From: Cudoniella acicularis | Taxonomy: Eukaryota > Ascomycota > Leotiomycetes > Helotiales > Helotiaceae | Reading direction: 5' to 3' | Assembly (NCBI GenBank): GCA_013054445.1 | Contig: JAAMPI010001245.1 | Span: 1 to 17,136, forward strand | DNA: 17,136 nt | Shown: one piece after another, positions 1-9,072 of the stretch | How the letters are laid out: every line of letters begins with the position of its first letter | How positions within the stretch are numbered: the stretch's first letter is position 1 | The notes under the pieces: model-generated | What the model was told of the DNA's origin: nothing | The model's input: the letters and a program-made list of their open reading frames with translations, nothing else | The model's database searches: none | Program-made: the position numbers and the translations under genes

Positions 1-21
1 TTGGGATTGTTGATCTGACAT
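1..21 (-). CDS. 5' end of a minus-strand gene cut by the left edge
   Basis: On the minus strand an ATG at 21..19 opens a frame that runs off the window after seven codons (MSDQQSQ). The context before the ATG is AACC, with A at -3 as fungal start sites prefer. The sequence upstream is rich in C, A and T and free of ATG for about 90 nt, and a TATA box lies at 113-120, so it looks like a real 5' UTR and promoter. Seven residues do not allow a functional call. The start is inferred from context, not from homology. Confidence 0.4.
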
Positions 22-112
22 GGTTCTGGATTTTTGGTTGAGCTGGATCGAGTTGAGAGTAATTTGCTTTTGCTGGGTTTGGAAGAGGCAAGAAAGAGGG
101 AACCAACAACTG

Positions 113-120
113 TATATATA
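113..120 (-). promoter_or_regulatory. TATA box for the left-edge gene
   Basis: TATATATA lies about 92 nt upstream of the proposed ATG at 21. A CT-rich leader lies between the two. The spacing suits a fungal core promoter, but an AT run alone is weak evidence. Confidence 0.35.
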
Positions 121-291
121 GATACTAGAGTATCTTTTTGATTCGAGAGAACTTTTAGAGTTGGTTGGTTCTAGATAGTGAAAATATCCTCCTATAGTTT
201 CGTCTCCTTGTCTGTCACCGGCGAGAAGGCCTCGGGGTTTCAGAGCCCTCTTCAGGTTATGCTCTTTGGCTAGCGTTTCTAGACTTTACTT

Positions 292-329
292 CTGAAGTTC
301 TCAAAACTTCAGGAACTTCTCGAAGTTTC
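292..329 (-). promoter_or_regulatory. Inverted repeats with a heat-shock-element pattern
   Basis: An 8-bp perfect inverted repeat, CTGAAGTT / AACTTCAG, spans 292-312 with a 5-nt loop. Immediately after it, 317-329 reads TTCTCGAAGTTTC, which fits the three-unit heat-shock element TTCnnGAAnnTTC exactly. It lies about 300 bp upstream of the left-edge ATG, so Hsf1 control of that gene is possible. A 9-position match can arise by chance. Confidence 0.3.
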
Positions 330-1285
330 GGCTCAAGCGCTTCGGTGCATCTTTTACGACCTCATGCATCATTTGTTGGCTTTTAAGCGAGAATGGACAT
401 CATGAAAGGAACACTTCGAAATAACTAAATAACAGTAAAAGAATAAATCGCTCAACTTGAACAAATAGCTAGAAAACTTCCACATGAGTCGTTGTATATG
501 AGCATCTTCTTTTAGCTTCTTTAGAAGTTGTTTAACTCTTGAAGTATTTTCATGAGTAACCACATGACTGGCCCCCTTTTCCTCCGATTGGGAGAGAATT
601 TACTGCACCTGCGTTTGCTAGAAAGCTGCTAAATTTACATAGCTTGCGCTGTTTTCGATTGGGGTATTGTAAATATTTAATTGATGGAAGATTCTCGAGT
701 TGGGCAACTTAGGTAAAGGCGGAGCAGGTAAGTGTTCTTGCTCTCGAGGCATCAACCCATTTCCTATATAGCTTGTTCTAGATTTTCAAGAAGGGATGAG
801 AATGCAAACATAAAGCGTTTCACTGATTTCAGAAAATTTTCACGAACATATCGCTTTGAAGAGATTAAGTAATGGCTAGTATTGACTATCTACAAGAACT
901 TTTGCCGTGTTTTGTGTTGTGCGTTCCCCTTGTGGCAGGTAAAAGTCTCTAATATGCATCCCGATTCTCCCTCACGCCCGACCCTGAAAAAGTCGACTTG
1001 AATATGTCCTACTCTGAAAGTCATAGCGATCGCCAGCCTCAGTCACCTACTTCCTCGATGCTGACGTTCCCAAGTCTCAGGCCTCAAACCATAAGCCCGC
1101 CCCAACACGGAAGTAAAAGACTTGAACAAAGGCCCCTACTCCAGTGATCCTAGGTTTTGTTTCGTTCTCTCCAATAGACTCTCAAAGAGATTCGAACTTC
1201 TATGGCGAATCTTCACAATCAAAATCTTCATCTTTAGGAGACAATTAGGAGCGATCAGTATACTGGACACCACCAAACTTAACCA
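330..1285. other. Intergenic, no gene seen
   Basis: This is the stretch between the left-edge promoter and the 3' end of the 2EXR gene. All frames carry frequent stops and none of the short open frames has recognisable protein character. No tRNA, repeat or element ends were found. Confidence 0.6.
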
Positions 1286-2200
1286 CTATCTTTGGTGGCG
1301 CCATATCCTGAACGCCGAGCCTCTTTCCTCCAGCCGTTGTTTAATATCTCCTTGGACAACTTGAAGAAACCTTGGAGGGAGCTTTTCTGAGTAGGGATTC
1401 TCAACTTTGATATGAAGCCGTGATAGTTGCGGGAATAAAAGGAAGGTGGCCAAAGCCAATTCAGGCTCCATATCCTGGAAATCGAGATCTTCTTGATATT
1501 TTTCGTATTGAAGCATGCAATCTAGATTCAAAAACTCACGCGTAAATCTGCAGAACAGTGTCAAAGACGTGATGTTCTGAATACATGAGGGCATCGATTT
1601 CTGAAGCCATAAGATCCATTCATAAGTTGCTCCGCAAAACTCGAGTTGTTGGAATTCGAAATACAAGTTATCTCTCCTGGGGCCCAAGCAGAGTGGTTTT
1701 CGATCACGGCCTGCAAAACTTGTCCACCGTTGGGTGATGGTGTATTTTTTCATAGCTTCTCCGCGACTTTCTCGGCAGACATGCAGAGCGACAGGCAATG
1801 GGTCATCCTCGAGTTTGGAAGAGATAATATCATCGCAAATTTTGACGTTCCGCGGCTCCGAAAAGGTGAGGTTCCGGATCATGGCTCGAAGTTCCGGGGA
1901 TAGCTTTGGGAAGTCGAATACTTTGTCGTCTGCGTTGGCGCCATCGATTTCGGTCAACGAACCCCCCAATGTGTTTTCGTTACCACCGTCACCCTTGGGC
2001 ATTTCGTGGTGGGTTTCTCCCAAATAACTGCCTGCCGAATTGCCATCGTCAAAGGTATCATCGTCTATCGAGTCGCTTCCTGCAGCTTCGTCTTCCTTAG
2101 CGAGAGCGCCGACATCTTCTTCGCCTTTCTCGAGCGTGTGATCTTCAGCGCGAGAACCCTCAGTCGGGCTGCCATCGACTGGGACAACTTGCTCCGACAT
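1286..2200 (-). CDS. 2EXR-domain protein
   Basis: This is an uninterrupted frame of 304 codons. Residues 1-92 are strongly acidic and low in complexity (many D, E, G and S), so probably disordered. From about residue 93 it reads as a fungal 2EXR domain: FDFPKLSPELRAMI, then a strand-rich stretch, ALHVCRESRGEAMKKY with the family's usual VCRESR motif, and a later NLYFEF segment. 2EXR is a fungus-expanded family of unknown biochemical role. The start at 2200 has A at -3. The open frame continues upstream to about 2326 but has no ATG there, and a good intron lies just before the start (separate entry). No membrane segment or signal peptide is visible. Family call is confident; function is unknown. 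Confidence 0.8.
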   Translation of the reverse strand: MSEQVVPVDGSPTEGSRAEDHTLEKGEEDVGALAKEDEAAGSDSIDDDTFDDGNSAGSYLGETHHEMPKGDGGNENTLGGSLTEIDGANADDKVFDFPKLSPELRAMIRNLTFSEPRNVKICDDIISSKLEDDPLPVALHVCRESRGEAMKKYTITQRWTSFAGRDRKPLCLGPRRDNLYFEFQQLEFCGATYEWILWLQKSMPSCIQNITSLTLFCRFTREFLNLDCMLQYEKYQEDLDFQDMEPELALATFLLFPQLSRLHIKVENPYSEKLPPRFLQVVQGDIKQRLEERGSAFRIWRHQR

Positions 2201-2209
2201 ATTGACTAT

Positions 2210-2260
2210 CTGTGATGGTATGTCAACTTGGAAAAGCCAATTGAGGTCGAGAAGGCTTAC
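2210..2260 (-). other. 5' UTR intron of the 2EXR gene
   Basis: The minus strand reads GTAAGC at 2260, a TTGAC branch-like site and ATCACAG ending at 2210, 10 nt before the ATG. Its 51 nt is a multiple of three without a stop, so a gene caller could wrongly extend the protein upstream through it. Confidence 0.5.
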
Positions 2261-2329
2261 GCTCAAACAGTCACGCAAAGAAGGAACCGCGGACGGAGAG
2301 GGGGTCGATGATTGAGAACGTCGCAACGT

Positions 2330-2728
2330 TGCGCGGACATGTTGGAGGAAGAAAGGTTAACTGCCAGCAACGATGGAGTTCAACTTCAAGTTTGCAAACG
2401 CGTATAGTAAAGAAGATGCCTGATATGTCGCGCGCACTCTTCGCTAAGCGAGCCGAAAGGAGGGTCCGCCAAGACCAGCCACATTCACTGAGCACTTGAA
2501 ATTACCAAGATGTCCACAAATTTTAAACTCTACAGAGCGGTATGCTACTGATCAAAAAAATACCGGATTTTGCCTTGGTAGCTTTTTACGGCGGTATTGA
2601 GAAACCTGTAGGTAACTCTCTTGAAGTGTTGCCATTGAGCTAAGTTCAAGATTGGTAGCCGTCGTGGAATATATCTCCTTAAACGAAATTTATGATTTAG
2701 AACCAGAAAAAAAAAGGCCAAAAAGAAG
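2330..2728. other. Intergenic, no gene seen
   Basis: This is the presumed promoter side of the 2EXR gene. No convincing coding frame was found. Two A-runs at 2707-2715 and 2720-2724 belong to the terminator of the tRNA-like unit. Confidence 0.5.
2707..2724 (-). terminator. Pol III terminator of the tRNA-like gene
   Basis: On the minus strand, five T then nine T begin 4 nt after the tRNA-like 3' end. Pol III stops at such runs. Confidence 0.45.
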
Positions 2729-2913
2729 TGGACTGGCAGGGACTCGAAACCTGGACCTCAACTTATAAGTATCGACAATAACGCTTTTTCTACTGTACAG
2801 GAACGCCCGAACAACCAAGTAAACTGAGTCTCAGTAGAGGAGAAATGTTAATGCGCAGAGGAACTCCTTAAGAACCATTCAAATTTTGCGCTCTACCACT
2901 GAGCTACCGATCC
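2729..2913 (-). tRNA. tRNA-like gene with a ~113-nt insert
   Basis: Minus-strand order from 2913: acceptor GGATCGG, TA, D-arm GCTC-AGTGGTA-GAGC (a perfect A box), then a long insert. After it come AGGTC (a standard variable loop), a T-arm with loop TTCGAGT, the 3' acceptor CCAGTCC and discriminator A at 2729. The acceptor pairs at 6 of 7 positions (one wobble, one mismatch). The T-stem pairs at 4 of 5, losing 53-61. The anticodon stem pairs only at its outer three positions, so the anticodon (TGA if read literally) cannot be trusted. T-runs of 5 and 9 lie just downstream (2724..2720 and 2715..2707), as expected of a Pol III terminator. It is either a tRNA with an unusually long intron near position 37/38 or an interrupted relic. 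Confidence 0.45.
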
Positions 2914-3042
2914 TGTTTGCTTTGTTTGTTGACGAAAAGTGCTTAAACCGAGCTATAAGGAGTGTTTGCCGAATTCGTTCCGCAGGATCACTTTGCCCTC
3001 ATAGTTACCTGCCCACTTTTTTTTGAAGATGAATTTAAGCAT

Positions 3043-3309
3043 TTAGGAGTAGTAAGCGATACTTTTATCTCGTTGAAAGAAGTTTCTCCGCACCTTGCCC
3101 CTGAATACCAATTCTCCTAGTATATTCTTTAGCTCCCGGTCGCGCGCCAAAAGATTGTATCCTGTGGTGTCGACGACCCAAACGTTTCCCGCCCTTTCCT
3201 TCCTATGCTGGGGATTCCCATCCCTTTGAGCTTTTGCCAACGTCCGGGAAGATAAATACCGAGAACCTATTATCCATCGACAATCCTGTCTGGTTACTGA
3301 GACGACCCG
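3043..3309 (-). other. Open frame of unknown status, possible exon or gene remnant
   Basis: There are 88 codons without a stop, bounded upstream by TGA at 3312..3310. There is no in-frame ATG, so it cannot stand alone as a gene. The predicted peptide is charged and varied (VWVVDTTGY, then LLARDRELKNILGELVFRGK), more protein-like than most chance frames, and ends NFFQRDKSIAYYS. I do not recognise a family. It may be an exon or the relic of a decayed gene, or chance. Confidence 0.2.
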
Positions 3310-3682
3310 TCACGACAAAAGGCGAGGCTCTCAATTTCAGGCTCTGTGGCCCTGCCCCGTGCTCGAGAGTCAGACATGATGAGACATTCGAGAGTGATTC
3401 TCAGGGAATTTATGAAGAATCCCAATATTTGTATTTTCTGCATTCAACCTGACCGCATCGAATCCGGATGAAAAATGTTGCACAGTTGTCTTAACCAGTG
3501 ATCACAGAGTGCCGGAGTCAAATATTCAAAGCTCTAAATTGCACCATGTTGACTTGACTAATACAATTCCCGTGTTTTGCGACTACTTCTGTTACACCCT
3601 ACATTTTGTTAGCATATACTCCATTCAAGTCGAAATGAAATCAGTTAAGAGCCCACATACAATCGCACTAAAGAATTTCATG
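3310..3682. other. Intergenic, no gene seen
   Basis: This lies between the open frame above and the 3' end of the ULD gene. It is AT-rich with no convincing frame on either strand. Confidence 0.5.
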
Positions 3683-5480
3683 TTAGCAATTACATTTATA
3701 AATATGGATTGAATGGCAACCTACAGTGACAGGGGTAGATCCTTTATTATGGAGTATACAATATCCCCCTCCGCATATCTTACACGTGAACTGAGTTCGG
3801 TGTACGCACTCGGAGCACTGAAAATATCAACAAAGTTCTCGCTTCATCGACCGGGATCTACTCACATTCAGGCCGCATTCAAAGCAGTTTCTTATTACTG
3901 CGCACTGAACTTATCAGTAAAGCTGTCTCACCATTGACTTAGCCGCACTCACCGTTAGACCACAGGCTGTGCAGACCCTTCCGGCACCAGACCGGAGGAC
4001 GGCATTCTTGAGCGATTCGAGGTCGTTCCTAGCAACCTCAAATTCATTTCCTAAGCTAACGCTTGCTTGGGATTCTCGAATTGGGGTCGGCTCCCTGTCG
4101 TCGTCGAGATCCGTGAATCTTCGATTTGTTAGACCTTCATCAATACGGTCGAACCATGCCTCACAAACGCAACTTAGTCGTTAGTAAACTTAGTCAGTAA
4201 GAAAAGAGCAAGACTTACCATATTTTGCCTCCTCCTAGGGCGTCTCTGTAGCTCTTGGAGGGGCAATTTAACCTTGGACAGACCATATCTTCGTTTTTTT
4301 GAGGTATGATCATGGCCATAGTTATCTTCATTCCAGGCAATGGCTCCCAATTCTCTGCCGACAATAAATTTTGCGGGTTTGCGGGGTTGAAAAGTTTCCA
4401 TTGATTTCTTTCCACGAGGACTTTCCCACGGCCAGACTGAAACTTTCCTCGAATGATTCCTTCCATCATCTGAATTGTAAGCGGGAGTATGATAAAGAGG
4501 ACCCAGGAGGGAAAACGCACCGAATAGTCAAATTCAACAGGGATTGGCACGACTCTTCCGTAGGCATCTTCGAATTTCATGGGATCCTGTAACCAGGTGT
4601 GGCGGGTATTTAGATTGGACAAATTAGACTGAACCGAGAGCAGCACGTTGTAGATTTGTGTAACTTTCGCACTATGTAATGCATCAGCTCCTGATTTTCT
4701 TTTGAAAAGGGCAGAATCTAACAATGTATTCAAGGTAACTTCCGAAACCACGCATGCCTTTTTCAGGAAAATCGAAAATGTGACAGTACAGTTCTGCTGG
4801 AGTTTCTGTAATGCCTGTGATGTTTGTTTTGACGATTTATCAATGTCCATTCGAACTAGCTTCGTTCCTTCTTCAACACGTTCTCTCACCGTGTCAACAT
4901 CGTCGATGATAGCACGATTTTGAATTTTCATATTGGCGAGGGTAGTGTTAAGACCCTCTAATCGCTGTCGAAGTCTCCGCTCTTCAAGAGCCCTGAGCTT
5001 TCTGCCGAAAAAGGTCAGTGGTCTTGTGCATAAAGAGGCTGAGTCTAGTCCAAACACTTGATAGAGGCCCAAGAGCAGATTAATCCCTCCCAAATATGCC
5101 GTTATTTCTGCATGCAGCTTTGTTGCCGCTTCCATCTTCTTACTTGCTACCCATTTCACCTTATAGAAAACGTCCTTCATGATACCACCAGTTTGGCCTA
5201 TCCCAAGGCTCTTGTCATATTTCCGTGTGCTCTCGAGGAACTCGCGGAGTGGAAGCTGGCAAGTCAGCGCCGTAGCTTTGATAGCCTCAACTATTGCTTC
5301 CAATCCCTCCTCAGCTTCAAGATGGTCAACTGCTTGGAGGGTCCGGTTTAATGTGTGCAGTTCGAGAGCGACCCGTTCGTACTGAAAGGCTGAGCCGCCT
5401 GCATCACGAAGAGCTGAGATAGCTTGCTCGATGAGGGAGGCTGCTGCAAGAAAATCACCGACTGAGAAGCCGAAGGACAT
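3683..5480 (-). CDS. STAND-type N-terminal helical domain + ubiquitin-like (ULD) protein with Cys-rich tail, five exons
   Basis: Proposed exons: 5480..4521, 4469..4219, 4172..3953, 3904..3866, 3817..3683, joining in frame to 534 aa. Residues 1-250 form the helical module that starts many fungal NLR/STAND proteins (MSFGFSVGDFLAAASLIEQA). Residues about 290-385 are a ULD-type ubiquitin-like domain (WLQDPMKFEDAYGR through NWEPLPGMKITMAM). The tail is rich in CxxC pairs (CPRLNC, CCVC, CTAC, CFEC, CSEC, CKIC) and probably binds zinc. Introns: 4470-4520 (51 nt), 4173-4218 (GTAAGT, TACTAAC), 3905-3952 and 3818-3865. The first has no stop and is a multiple of three; the other splices are needed to reach the tail. 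No NTPase domain is present, so it would be an adaptor or sensor rather than a full NLR. The last exon boundary is the least certain. Confidence 0.75.
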
Positions 5481-6635
5481 TGTTCATACGAAGCCAAATC
5501 ATATAGAAGATTCGGTCGCAGGTTCCGATTTTTAAAATTGAATATGTGTTTACTTTTGTTCAGATGAGAGCCGAGCTGGCTCTGCACAGCCTCGTGGAAG
5601 GGTTTGCATTACTAAGCAAATGATACAGATCTAGCGCAGTACGGTGGATACCAAAAATGAGTGGCTCCAATCACCTCATCAGGTAAAGGCGGCATGTTTT
5701 ACTGGCTGAGCAACTGCAAGTACAACATTCCAAGCCTTGTCTCCTAAGGCTGGTGATCCATTCTATCCACTGGCTTTGAGTTCGACTTACCAAAACTCTC
5801 AAAATTATAACTACGGCGGCGTACAAAATATATTTAATTAATTTGTTTTCCGAAAAGGATCATTGTTGGTAAATCATGTTTTATGCTTCGACCAGGATCG
5901 CGTCTAGGACGAGCTACAAACACTTAACAAAAACACAATTACAAAACAGAACGCTCTAATTTTTAATTCTCTTACAGAGAAGGTAAACGTCTTTATATTA
6001 AGGATGATTTACATTCCGAAACTGTTCTCGATTATATTGTCGCGCGACTTTCGTGTGCACTCCCAGGAAACCAAGCACTATCTTCCCTACCCCGCACCTA
6101 GTAAACTGCGCAATTACTGAAAAGAAAAATTATTTTAAAGTAAATTAAAAATTAAATTATTGTATAAAAATATTAAGCAAACTGTGTTTGTTACATGATA
6201 TTTTGTTTATTTGTCAATTAAGAATCAATAAAAGAAAGAGATGGCGGGGTCGGCGAAGACGAGGGGTGAAGCACAAAATTACAGGGTCCTACAGGCTTCT
6301 AGACGCCAGCCGAAACGCTAAAAGGCCAATATGACAGCGCATTTGTCTCTCGAATACAGCGGGAAATCCCTTTGCGAGGCAGGCCGCATGCTGAATGCCG
6401 CCCTCCTCAATGAGTAATGCGTGAAGCACGCTCCTGATGCTCTTCTTTTTTGAAATTTTTTCTATTGGTAAGAGCTTACGTGAAAGAAAAGATTTCAAAT
6501 TGCATTCTTATAAGGGAATAAATCGTTTTAAAAATATTATTAATTTGCGCCGAAAGTGATCACGTCCCGCATCCCCGACCACCAAAGGAAATTCAAGAAA
6601 AAAGCAAAAGTTTCGCTGTTCCAGACAACTTTTAA
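5481..6635. other. Intergenic, AT-rich spacer
   Basis: This holds the ULD promoter and the 3' flank of the GTPase gene. 5820-6240 and 6500-6560 are strongly AT-rich, with long A/T runs and TpA-rich sequence such as 6120-6180. That would fit old RIP-mutated DNA, but no element ends, repeats or coding frames can be identified. Confidence 0.5.
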
Positions 6636-8008
6636 TCACATCCTTTGCCATCTACTGCCATTGGCCCTGACATGCGCTTCCAATGCCGTGTGAAGAGCCC
6701 TGTTTTGTTCATAGCTCCCGTCTGGACCAGCACGAATGTTTAAATCATCTCCCAACCTCACTCGAGCCTCCGGACCGGAATCCTGGCCATGCATCACTAG
6801 GAAATCGTCGAGGGATCTTACCGGGTCCAAACGACTATTTATTCCTTGCACAGGTTGTCCACTCACCTGGTGTCCCACACCTGAGCTTGTGCTATTGTAC
6901 GTGTCAAAGGCAAATGTAGGCCCGCCGCCACTGGCAAATTCGATACTAAGTCCGATTGAATTTATTCTGATGTGCAGGTTCTTGGCCACATCTGAAATAA
7001 GCTTCGTAATGAAATTATCTCCAGCCGGAGATTCGCTATCGCCTGGTGTATCGTCCCGTGATGGTTGCGGCGTTCCGCTAGACTCGTGGTCTTCACTTGA
7101 TTCCTCGGTTTGAGACGGTTCTTCAGCAGAGTCTTGTGGAATTGGTCCTTTGTGGTTGGAATCATTGGCCTGGTCTGCTGAACCGTCTTCCGAGCCCTGT
7201 CCAACCTCCGATGGCGGTGGCCTTGCCGGACGAAAGATTTTGGCAGCCGAAGTGCTTTCATGAGCGACGCCCGAATCAAGTTCCAGGATGATTTGAGGTT
7301 TCACTTTAGGACGGTCTTGATAGGCTCGAGAAACCATCATCCTGCATTGATTCCGTAATTCAAGCTGGTTATCATACCAACAAAGTGTCCGACCGGTTTC
7401 CACACCATTCCCATATTCTTTGCCGTGCTGATATGTCTTGGCTCCATGATCAAAGAATCTTTTCCACCGTATTTTCCGATCCTTGAGCCGATTTTCATTC
7501 TCCTCGATCTCGGGTTTTTTAGTGGATCCCCAATGGATTGTAACAAACGTAACATAGGGAACAAACTCCTCTCCGCATAGCGCCAAAAGCTAGTTACAAA
7601 ATTTTGCTTCAAATGTTCCTTGGCGCGATATACTGTTGTTGACGACGTACCAAATTCCCGCAAAAACGGCATGTTGACGTATGCTATCGATAGTGTCTAT
7701 TATCTTGAGAAATATGTTCCATGCGCCGTTTTCGTCGTCAAATCCAGGGGTGTCAATGAAGAAGTATTCTCTTCCTTCAATGGTGGTGCTCGCGATCTCA
7801 CATTTGGCCGTAACTGTGGGTATTATTTTTTTAGCCATTGTATATGGAGATAGGAAGCTAGAAAAGTAATACCGTGGTCTTCTGTATCACCGGCCAACCC
7901 AGTTGCACCAGTGATCGATTCGACTAACGATGACTTCCCAGCACCGATCTTGCCAAATAAAATCATCGCCAATGCTGGCCTTGTGCTGTTACTAAACATA
8001 GTCAGCAT
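6636..8008 (-). CDS. GIMAP/AIG1-like GTPase with C-terminal DUF3597-like domain, in-frame TAG
   Basis: Exon 1 runs from 8008 (or ATG 7999) to 7873; intron 7814-7872; exon 2 is 7813..6636. From ATG 7999 the frame has 434 codons plus stop. The P-loop GKIGAGKSS is at residues 16-24 and the G3 motif DTPGFDD at 63-69. LLALCGEEFVPYVTFV and AKTYQHGKEY match fungal AIG1-type GTPases; the usual base-specificity motif (N/T-K-x-D) is degenerate (TIHW). A Ser/Asp/Glu-rich linker follows, then at about 371-434 a domain shared with the phosphorylase across the intergenic region. Codon 117 (7592..7590) is TAG, with clear family sequence on both sides in the same frame. It looks like one nonsense change (TGG to TAG would do it) in an otherwise intact gene. 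No intron placement removes it and keeps the frame. Expected role: a nucleotide-dependent switch or oligomerising sensor. Confidence 0.72.
7590..7592 (-). other. In-frame TAG inside the GTPase gene
   Basis: The peptide runs ...EAKFCN, stop, LLALCGEE... in a single frame. A strong-looking donor GTACGT near 7650 paired with the AG of this TAG would be a 61-nt intron, but it shifts the frame, so splicing does not rescue it. Confidence 0.75.
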
Positions 8009-8257
8009 AGTCAGCAGAACTCCATTTGAATTTCAAATGGGTGAGGAAGTACTGGAGTTGAATCGACTCTAAGCAAGCCTTTGTTCTCTCGCTAACCGAC
8101 GCGTCCATTGCTAGAAAGGGATGCAATGTTTCCACTTGTATTGAATAAGCATTCAATTCTTCAATAGCTTCAGATCGACGCTTGTTGGAAATTTTGTTTT
8201 GTAGGCATATAATAGAAAAGAATTCGGCACGTCTAACTTTCGAACAATTGCAAGCTG
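7992..8257 (-). other. Possible coding exon overlapping the GTPase start in another frame
   Basis: There are about 88 open codons from a plausible acceptor (TTTTCATTCAG, exon from 8257) to TAG at 7994..7992. An in-frame ATG at 8108 would give 38 aa. The peptide looks like amphipathic helices (KRRSEAIEELNAYSIQVETL, then SERTKACLESIQLQYF). It runs into the GTPase start region in a different frame. It may be the last exon of a small gene, or a former N-terminal part of the GTPase now out of frame. I do not recognise a family. Confidence 0.3.
7997..8014 (-). repeat. 9-bp tandem duplication of the GTPase start codon
   Basis: CATAGTCAG occurs twice in tandem on the plus strand, so the minus strand carries two in-frame ATGs nine bases apart (8008 and 7999). 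The second lies closer to the conserved domain. Confidence 0.6.
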
Positions 8258-9072
8258 CTGAATGAAAAGTTATTTATGTGTAGGGTATAGCAACTCGGTG
8301 CCTACTATAATGCACACTTAATGGTTGTCGGCTGTTGGGAGGCGCAGTTACCCAGAGCAGATGGTCGCACGACAACTTCGACAAGGCAGACAAGAGAAGG
8401 GTTACAGTTTGACGACCGGGCAAAATAGGGCCAATCTTACAAGAAGTTAATGAGAGTGAAATATCTTATGTCACATTCTGAAATATGTTATTGATTTTGG
8501 TAATAAAACCGTATCTCAACAAGATTACACAACATTAACACTAATTGTGCTGTGCTTGTTGGTGGCGGATGCTTTATCGATTGCAAAACTGCCTATTTGT
8601 GCTATAGAGCATCACTATCACCTAATAAATTCTCGCCAACTCGGTAAGAGCTTTTGCAGATGCGATAGAGCATATTAAGAAACCAACATTCACTGCCACC
8701 CCCTCACTGCTGCCAGCCTTACCGCCACCAACAACCAACAGCACTATATTCAGCCTATAAGAGTGATCACAGCTCCATAGCATGAAACATAAAGCAGGCA
8801 ACAGGCAAAGTTACAAGGGGGTTGAATGCAATGCAAACTTGGAATACTGGGCTGTAGATATGCCTCACGGTGGAATTTCCACCGGTACCCTGCCTTAAAC
8901 CTGTTCTTGAAAAGCTTTTACCTGAACTACTTATTCACAATTTTGCCTTCACACAGTATGAACTCGAAGTTGCGGTTCTTGAAGATGAACACTTCATACT
9001 GATATTATTCTCCCGCTCTTGAACCTCTTTTAATCCTTAGGCCTTGAGGTGGTTTGCCAGCACTTGATCGAA
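8258..9072. promoter_or_regulatory. Divergent upstream region between the GTPase and phosphorylase genes
   Basis: The two genes are transcribed away from this stretch, so it must hold both promoters. No convincing coding frame was seen in 8260-9040. No palindrome or repeat stands out. A splice-acceptor-like CCTTAG at 9035-9040, just before the phosphorylase ATG, may end a 5' UTR intron. Confidence 0.4.

Noticed and set aside
1734..2027. Plus-strand open frames across 1646-2215
   Set aside because: They are antisense shadows of the 2EXR gene with no domain character.
2729..2913. tRNA-derived SINE
   Set aside because: A and B boxes are far apart and a terminator follows directly. There is no tail region or second copy in the window.
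5820..6600. Transposon remnant in the AT-rich spacer
   Set aside because: No terminal repeats, target duplications or transposase-like frames could be found.
7590..7650. 61-nt intron GTACGT..TAACTAG in the GTPase gene
   Set aside because: The donor leaves two bases of a codon and the acceptor starts at a codon boundary, so the frame would be lost. It would also remove family-like sequence.
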